Source: Harmothoe impar
Taxonomy: Eukaryota; Annelida; Polychaeta; Phyllodocida; Polynoidae
Length of the DNA stretch: 64,000 bases
Direction of reading: 5' to 3'
Assembly (NCBI GenBank): GCA_947462335.1
Contig: OX381710.1
Location: 58,040,842-58,104,841 of the forward strand
The notes under the pieces are model-generated. The model did not search any database, was not told the DNA's origin, and saw nothing but the letters and a program-made list of their open reading frames with translations. Within the stretch, counting starts at the first letter, position 1; each line of letters opens with the position of its first letter. A program made the translations under genes and the position numbers. Shown here piece after piece: positions 59,308 to 64,000 of this stretch.

Positions 59308-60948
59308 TCATTCCAAATCTATACCGAGAAATTTGAGAATAATCTCTGTTTTGTCATCCAACTCTTTGAGCGCTCTGGCAGACAGCGTCACCCCCTGCTG
59401 TGTGGGTTTTTTGTCAGGACCTTCGTACTTGCGCACGTGGATGAGGTTCTTACCGCTGTAATAGCTCACAGCTGCGTACACTTCGCCCTCCTCATCCAGC
59501 ACTGCGAACCAGGGGGTGTGATTAGGTCTTCCTTGCGCGGACGCTGTGTCGCGTATGCGCACCACTGCGCGGATATCGGCGATGCGCGCTAGTAGCTCGC
59601 GCAGCGCGTCGGCAGTGAAGTGCACTCGCTTGCTTCTGGTCAGAGATGCCTCTTTCACCTGGCCGTCTTTTGTGTAGCGCGGCCTCCTAGACAGTCTAGC
59701 CACGTCCTCCCAGATCTCCAGCGTCAAAGTCCCGTCTAAGCAGAACTCTAACCCGAGAGGACGGGGGGTTTTCTCTGCTTCTTCTCGTCCATCTTCTTCT
59801 TTTTCTTGTATTTTTCTCTTCTTAGTAGGCCTTGTTGTTCTGGAACCCGCCTTAGAACGTTTCAGACCCGCAAGAAGAGTAACACCATCAGCGTGGGCTG
59901 AATCAGCAGCAGAACCAATAACAGGAGCAGCGTCAGCGCTGGTGGTATCCGAGGACTCGTTGTTGGAACAGAGCAGCCACACGCCGTCGGTGCTGAGTGT
60001 AGCGGTAGAAGATGAAGCGCCGCCGCCCTCGTAAGGTGGCGGTGAGGGCAGTCGCCACGGACCGGACGCGCTACCAGTGGAAGTGAGGTCGAAAGTAGTG
60101 GAAGAGGGGAGCCGAAAAAACGTACCGTCCTCCCCTTGCCCTTCGGGTTCGTCGTACGCCTCGTCGTCAGCGTCGTTCTCTGTCTCACCCTGTTGCTGCT
60201 GCTCCTCCTCCTCCTCCTCCTCTTCTTCTTGGTTTAGGGGCTGAGTGTCCGAATAGCTGTAACTCTCAGCGCGAGCGGCGTCGATGGCGTCGGTTGATGT
60301 AGTGGTGGAGAGGGGCTGTGCAACGTGCGGCAGGTCATCAAAATCGGCAACAGTAGTGGGGAGGTAAAAACCCGGTTGCCAGTACTGCGCTGTGCCAGGA
60401 GCGTTGTCGTCAGTAGTAGTAGCGGTAGCAGCAGGTGCAGCAGCAGCAGCAGCAGCAGCAGGCGCAACAGTAGCAGGCGCAGCAGCCTCAGCAGGCGCAG
60501 CAGTAGCAGGCGCAGCAGTAGCAGGCGCAGCAGTAGCAGGCGCAGCAGTAGCAGGCGCAGCAGCAGCAGCAGCAGCAGCAGCACGAGGATCACCAGCACC
60601 AGCAGCAGCAGCAGCAGCAGGCGGGGCAGCAGTAGCAGCGGCAGCGCGCTTAGCAGCAACGTGTACCGTCGCGAGTGTAACAACGTCGCTAGCACGACGA
60701 CTACTACCAGTAGTACTGCTACTACTACCACTACTACTACTACTACTACTACCGCTACTACTACTACTACTACTGCTGCGAGCGCTCGCTACAGCGGGAG
60801 GGTGATAAGACCAAGCGGTTGCGGCGGTAGTCTCATTTTCAGTAGCAAGAGGGGGCACTGACGCTAAACGAGCGCTGTTCCGCGTAGTCTTCTTGTTCTT
60901 GAACTTGCTTAGATCCTTGGACGGCGCTAGGTGTTGTCTTTTGCTCAT
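59308..60948 (-). CDS. PC4-like (ssDNA-binding) protein with long low-complexity N-terminus
   Basis: Start chosen at ATG 60,946-60,948 (CCACC before it, sequence MSKRQHLAPSKDLSK), giving 546 aa; 59 nt upstream is a TATATAAG box. The first 350 residues are low complexity: Ser runs, Ala/Thr/Pro repeats and an acidic E/Q stretch, followed by a basic SRTTRPTKKRKIQEKE nuclear-localisation-like patch. The C-terminal 150 residues are ordered. The segment GKNLIHVRKYEGPDKKPTQQ then GVTLSARALKEL matches the transcriptional coactivator p15/PC4 pattern (strand, IR-Y, T--G, helix). The preceding half (LTLEIWEDVARLSRR, SKRVHFTADALRELLARI) may be a second, diverged copy. PC4-fold proteins bind ssDNA and occur in several dsDNA viruses, so a replication or transcription role is likely. 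The low-complexity part shows shadow frames on both strands. Confidence 0.6.
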   Translation of the reverse strand: MSKRQHLAPSKDLSKFKNKKTTRNSARLASVPPLATENETTAATAWSYHPPAVASARSSSSSSSSGSSSSSSSGSSSSTTGSSRRASDVVTLATVHVAAKRAAAATAAPPAAAAAAGAGDPRAAAAAAAAAPATAAPATAAPATAAPATAAPAEAAAPATVAPAAAAAAAAPAATATTTDDNAPGTAQYWQPGFYLPTTVADFDDLPHVAQPLSTTTSTDAIDAARAESYSYSDTQPLNQEEEEEEEEEQQQQGETENDADDEAYDEPEGQGEDGTFFRLPSSTTFDLTSTGSASGPWRLPSPPPYEGGGASSSTATLSTDGVWLLCSNNESSDTTSADAAPVIGSAADSAHADGVTLLAGLKRSKAGSRTTRPTKKRKIQEKEEDGREEAEKTPRPLGLEFCLDGTLTLEIWEDVARLSRRPRYTKDGQVKEASLTRSKRVHFTADALRELLARIADIRAVVRIRDTASAQGRPNHTPWFAVLDEEGEVYAAVSYYSGKNLIHVRKYEGPDKKPTQQGVTLSARALKELDDKTEIILKFLGIDLE

Positions 60949-61006
60949 GGTGGTGACTGTAGAGAGCAGCAAAAGACTGAGTGAGTGAATGGGGGTTTCC
61001 AGTCCC

Positions 61007-61014
61007 CTTATATA
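61007..61014 (-). promoter_or_regulatory. TATA box of the PC4-like gene
   Basis: TATATAAG on the minus strand, about 60 nt upstream of the ATG at 60,948 and within the 1.1-kb divergent control region. Confidence 0.65.
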
Positions 61015-61028
61015 CGCCTTCTCGCTTC

Positions 61029-61405
61029 TAGAGCTAAGCTACTTACTGCCCCTGTTCAGCTGCCGCCGGCTGGCCGGCGGCCATTCACAAAGAGAAACAA
61101 AAGACATAATGCATGACGTTTTCAGCTGGATCCCTTTCCCCGCTTTTGAGAGATCGACTGTCATGAGCTAAGCTACTTACCACCCTGTTCAGCAATTCAA
61201 CGCGCATTAGCTGTATAAAGGATTAAGCAGTTGCTGCCGCCGGCTGACCGGCGGCCATTCACAAAGAGAAATAAAAGACATAAGGCATGATGTTTTCAGC
61301 TGGATCCCTTTCCCCCCCCCCTTTGAGAGATCGACTGTCATGAGCTAAGCTACTTACCACCCTGTTCAGCAATTCAACGCGCATTAGCTGTATAAAGGAT
61401 TAACG
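61029..61405. repeat. 177-bp tandem duplication with GC palindromes
   Basis: GAGCTAAGCTACTTAC, CTGTTCAGC, the GC palindrome CCGCCGGCTGGCCGGCGG (61,063 and, with one change, 61,241), CATTCACAAAGAGAAA and GATCGACTGTCATGAGC recur with a 177-bp period. Each full unit also has CTGTATAAAGGATTAA, a TATA-like site. It lies between the two divergent transcription units, where a bidirectional promoter or replication control site would be expected. Confidence 0.75.
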
Positions 61406-61902
61406 GTCATGAGCTTAGAGTGTGTATACAAAAAAACTACAGGAGGCGTGTGGCGTGAAGCAGGACCCCCTAAGACGAGCGTGTCTGTCTGTGAGTAGAG
61501 GCGTGTGCATGTGGTGAGCGACTTAAGTGTAAAACAAAACAAAAATCACCGCCTCCTGCCGTGGTGAGTAGACTGGGCCGGCCGGCGGCGGCCGGCTAGT
61601 TCAATAGGGGTGACAGCTGACTAAGGCTGTGCATGAAAAAATCCGATTTTCACCTGACCTCTGACGTTTGTTACAATGAATGTCAGAGGGAGAGAGAGTC
61701 GTCCTCAGGTAGGGGGTAGGAGGTAAGGCTATGGATGAGGAAAAAACACCATTTTCAGCTGGTCTCCACCGATAGCGATGACATACTCCTCGTCATCTAA
61801 GCTCTTAAGAAGCTCTTAAGGAGCGGAGCGGCTGAAAAGCGTCATGCGGACAGGTCGCTAGACAGCTGGGGTGCTGTTGGAAATAGGATTAAACTCCCTC
61901 TG

Positions 61903-61909
61903 TATAAAA
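61903..61909 (+). promoter_or_regulatory. TATA box of the death-domain gene
   Basis: TATAAAA in CTCTGTATAAAAGCTCTG, about 115 nt before the ATG; the start site would fall near 61,930-61,940. Confidence 0.7.
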
Positions 61910-61963
61910 GCTCTGATTTCTGTTGGAAAAAAACCATATCGCCTCTGACCACAGTAACGTCTA

Positions 61964-61973
61964 CTACCACCAC

Positions 61974-62010
<37 letters not shown>
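61964..62010 (+). repeat. (CCA/CCG)n triplet tract in the 5' leader
   Basis: CCACCACCACCGCCGCCG and further GCC repeats end 13 nt before the ATG of the death-domain gene, within its predicted 5' untranslated region. Confidence 0.85.
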
Positions 62011-62011
<1 letters not shown>

Positions 62012-62023
62012 AGACGAGACGAG

Positions 62024-62761
62024 ATGGCTCAAGCTATTCCACTTTCAAGCTCGCCTTCACCCCCTTGTCCACCTGAAAAGTTAATGCGGCTTGACGACGT
62101 GAGACGCGCGGTGCAGACCGATGGGGAGAATAGAGAGGTAGGACAGCGGCGCTTAGCATATAGCGACGCCTTGCTTCGTCAACTAGGTAAAGAGCTGAGC
62201 GGATCTTGGAGAGAGTTGGGCAGTAGCTTAAAAGTTACCGCCGCCCGTATGGATGCTCTAGTAGAGCGCAGTGTCAAGACACTGGAGGAGCTGTGTACGG
62301 TGATGTTCCGAGTCTGGTGGGGTGAAACCCCGCATCGTCATAGATGGGGAGAGCTCGGCCGCGTCTTCACCCGCATTAGACGAGTGGAACTGTTGGCTCA
62401 GTGGATGACCCTTCTCCACAGGCAGGGGTTGGATTTCGAGAACCCCGACTCGCACGCGATGCATAAGCACTTGGGCGCCCTCGGCAGACGCCTAGGTAGC
62501 CGGTGGAAAGAGGTGGGGGGCCATTTAAAATTGTCGCCTGAGAGGTTAGATAAGATTGCTGAAGAATGCGAATACGGAGGAAGTCCCGCTGAGTGGGCCT
62601 TCCGAGTGTTGAAAATGTGGCAAGCTGAAGCTGACGGTGCCGGCAGTACGCCTTTTGAACTCCTTCGAGTGTTGACTGAGGACATGGGAAAGTTTGACCT
62701 CGGCATCGCGATATTACTTGACTTTATCAAGCAAGAAACAACGAGAACAACGGACATGTGA
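62024..62761 (+). CDS. Tandem death-domain protein carried by the mobile element
   Basis: 245-aa intact single-exon gene. After a Pro/Ser-rich N-terminus come two copies of a death-domain-like six-helix pattern. Copy 1 is about residues 46-125 (LLRQLGKELSGSWRELGSSL, then RVWWGE). Copy 2 is about residues 146-232 (LGALGRRLGSRWKEVGGHL, then AFRVLKMWQAE and FELLRVLTEDMGKFDLG). The core W between helices 1 and 2 and the conserved W near helix 4 are present in both. Death domains mediate homotypic assembly in apoptosis and NF-kB signalling; there is no enzyme, membrane or DNA-binding part, so an adaptor or decoy role is inferred. TATA at 61,903, AATAAA at 62,821. Nothing else in the window shares its sequence, so capture from a host is likely. 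Confidence 0.8.
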   Translation: MAQAIPLSSSPSPPCPPEKLMRLDDVRRAVQTDGENREVGQRRLAYSDALLRQLGKELSGSWRELGSSLKVTAARMDALVERSVKTLEELCTVMFRVWWGETPHRHRWGELGRVFTRIRRVELLAQWMTLLHRQGLDFENPDSHAMHKHLGALGRRLGSRWKEVGGHLKLSPERLDKIAEECEYGGSPAEWAFRVLKMWQAEADGAGSTPFELLRVLTEDMGKFDLGIAILLDFIKQETTRTTDM

Positions 62762-62820
62762 ATTGTTGTGTTTTATTTTCATACGTCTTCTTTATTAGTA
62801 AGTAAAAAATATATTATAAC

Positions 62821-62826
62821 AATAAA
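62821..62826 (+). terminator. Polyadenylation signal of the death-domain gene
   Basis: AATAAA 60 nt after the TGA stop, followed by GTGTCCTC (G/T-rich region). Just before the right TIR. Confidence 0.7.
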
Positions 62827-62891
62827 GTCGCGTGTCCTCTTAAAGTGTCACTTCCTCCGGTCGCGGCTGATCGCCTCATCAAGGCATGTGA

Positions 62892-63826
62892 TAAACAAAA
62901 AAATTAAGAGACACACTTCTTCCTCTCGAGAGGAAGAAGTGTGTCTCTCGATTAAATTCTTTTCTTTCTTTTTTTCTTAAAAGAGACAAACGCCCCTTAG
63001 AGTGTCCCCCCACCCCCCTAGAGTGCCCCCCTCCCCCCTCCCCCCTCCCCCCTCCCCTCCCCTCCCCTCCCCCCCACCCGCCCCATGCATCCTAAAAGCG
63101 CCCCCCTCCCCATGCATCTTAAAGGGGCCCCCCTCCCCCCCTCCCCTCCCCTCCCCTCCCCTCCCCCCTTATACACTCTAAAGAACGCTTCTACCTAGTT
63201 CAATAAGTCACTTCCAGTCGCTCATAAAAAAATAAAAAATGAAAAAACAAACTTATATTGTTGTGTTTTTTATTGGTTTACCAAAAAAAATAAGAGACTC
63301 GCCTCCTCCTCCTCCTCCTCCTCCTCCTCCTCCAAAAAAAATATATATCACATTTTAAAGCGCGTGACCCCTTAAAGACGCTCATCTCTTCATTAAGTCG
63401 CGTAACATCACTTCTTCTTCCGGTCACGTGATCAATCAGGTCACTTCCGGTCACGTGATCCTCAATGAGGTCACTCACTTCCGGTTGGCCATTAGGTCAT
63501 GTGACGTCACTTCCGGTCACGTGACTCATCAGGTCACTTCCGGTCACGTGATCCTAAATTAGGTCATATGATGTCACTTCCGGTCCCCTAAGTAGGTCAT
63601 ATGACGTCACTTCCGGTCCATAAGTAGGTCATATGACGTCACTTCCGGTCACGTGACCAAATGGCGGCCTCTGATTGGCTAACTAGGTCATGTGACGTCA
63701 CCACTAATCCCCTAAGTAGGTCACTTCCGGTCACGTGACCAAATGGAGGCCTCTGATTGGCTGCATGTCGATTGAGTAATAAACAGTACTTAAGCATAGT
63801 CCCGTTCCGATACATTATATACTACT
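62892..63826 (-). repeat. Right terminal inverted repeat of the Polinton-type element
   Basis: Inverse of the left repeat with only a few substitutions seen by eye (for example TGACATCA for TGACGTCA, CACATGACC for CACGTGACC), several at CpG sites as expected for methylated DNA. Confidence 0.9.
62909..62950. repeat. 42-bp perfect palindrome at inner edge of right TIR
   Basis: Same palindrome as at 54,688-54,729, centred on CTCGAG. It lies about 150 bp after the stop of the death-domain gene, downstream of its AATAAA. Confidence 0.9.
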
Positions 63827-63832
63827 GACATC
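63827..63832. other. Target-site duplication GACATC, right
   Basis: Matches 53,806-53,811 exactly; adjoins the terminal ACTACT of the right inverted repeat. Confidence 0.85.
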
Positions 63833-64000
63833 AGCTCAGGAAGCAGATGCACTTGTAGCTCCAGAGTAGTGACTGGTCAAACCCCTGTAACAGGTGTTCA
63901 TACTTTAGCATATAATAAGTACCCTCGGAGATAGATTGTTTAATTCCTATGTTGATATGATAGTAAGTATAGTAATACCTATTTGCTAATATTTGAGATT
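63833..64000. other. Host flank right of the element
   Basis: Short host sequence after the target duplication; nothing recognised. Probably continues the receptor intron or its 5' flank. Confidence 0.4.

Larger units (their letters stand above)
53812..63826. mobile_element. Compact Polinton-type element, 10,015 bp, complete ends
   Basis: Flanked by a 6-bp duplication GACATC (53,806-53,811 and 63,827-63,832). Termini are inverted repeats of about 935 bp beginning AGTAGTATATAATG; 6-bp duplications and AG-initial termini are hallmarks of Polintons/Mavericks. It carries three genes: protein-primed DNA polymerase B and a PC4-like protein on the minus strand, and a tandem death-domain protein on the plus strand. 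No integrase, FtsK-type ATPase, cysteine protease or capsid gene is present in the remaining spaces, which are all under 1.2 kb. Typical Polintons are 15-20 kb with those genes. By eye the two TIRs differ at only about five sites, so the insertion is recent. It probably depends on an integrase supplied in trans. Confidence 0.88.

Noticed and set aside
59016..59592. Frames with YLSIYLSIYLSI repeats
   Set aside because: Translation of the (ATCT)n microsatellite.
60234..60861. Long plus- and minus-strand frames rich in Leu, Ser or Ala inside the element
   Set aside because: Shadows of the Ala/Ser/Thr-coding triplet repeats of the PC4-like gene; the gene frame alone continues into an ordered domain and has a TATA box.
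59308..60948. PC4-like gene considered as a capsid or terminal protein
   Set aside because: No jelly-roll strand pattern; half the protein is disordered repeats and the C-terminal pattern fits PC4 better.
53812..63826. Integrase (DDE/HHCC) or packaging ATPase in the element
   Set aside because: All frames outside the three genes are short or repeat-derived; no D-D-E, HHCC or Walker A/B pattern was seen.

Overview
This is eukaryotic genomic DNA. Genes are split by GT-AG introns with consistent phases, coding density is low, and transposable elements of every major order are abundant. Gene content (SLC17 and SLC22 transporters, a betaglycan/endoglin-like receptor, a death-domain gene carried by a mobile element) and the repeat spectrum point to a marine invertebrate, probably a deuterostome (echinoderm, hemichordate or cephalochordate). 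I cannot fix the species.

Layout. 1-3.2 kb: first two coding exons of an SLC17 (sialin-type) transporter on the minus strand, running off the left edge. 3.3-12.8 kb: repeats, including a Ty3/Gypsy gag-protease relic, an 11-bp minisatellite and a complete non-autonomous LTR element (10,338-12,624) with target duplication, primer site and polypurine tract. 12.9-19.1 kb: a second SLC17 gene on the plus strand, 11 exons, head-to-head with the first and carrying a 1-nt frameshift in exon 9. 19.9-26.4 kb: SINE-like, satellite (a 70-bp repeat array with an orientation switch), LINE and MITE sequence. 27.0-41.5 kb: an SLC22 organic-ion transporter, 11 exons, intact (about 586 aa). Its 8.3-kb intron 8 holds nested insertions: a 1.4-kb inverted-repeat element with a younger MITE inside it, and a decayed DIRS-type tyrosine-recombinase retrotransposon with two MITEs inside it. 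42.7-43.1 kb: an unrecognised broken ORF. 46.0-52.7 kb: 3' exons of a single-pass receptor on the minus strand, whose ectodomain resembles the orphan domain of betaglycan/endoglin. One of its introns holds a LINE 3' fragment.

The most unusual object is a complete 10,015-bp element at 53,812-63,826. It has a 6-bp target duplication (GACATC), about 0.93-kb terminal inverted repeats (TIRs) beginning AG, and only three genes: a protein-primed family B DNA polymerase (minus, interrupted), a PC4-like ssDNA-binding candidate (minus), and a protein with two tandem death domains (plus). Termini, target duplication and polymerase are those of Polintons/Mavericks, but no integrase, packaging ATPase, protease or capsid gene is present. 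The TIRs are packed with composite ETS/CRE/E-box/CCAAT motifs, G-rich tracts and a 42-bp perfect palindrome. The two minus-strand genes and the death-domain gene diverge from a 1.1-kb control region containing two TATA boxes, a 177-bp tandem duplication and GC-rich palindromes. My working hypothesis is a compact replicon that copies itself with its own polymerase, borrows an integrase in trans, uses host-type promoter elements and carries a modulator of host death-domain signalling.
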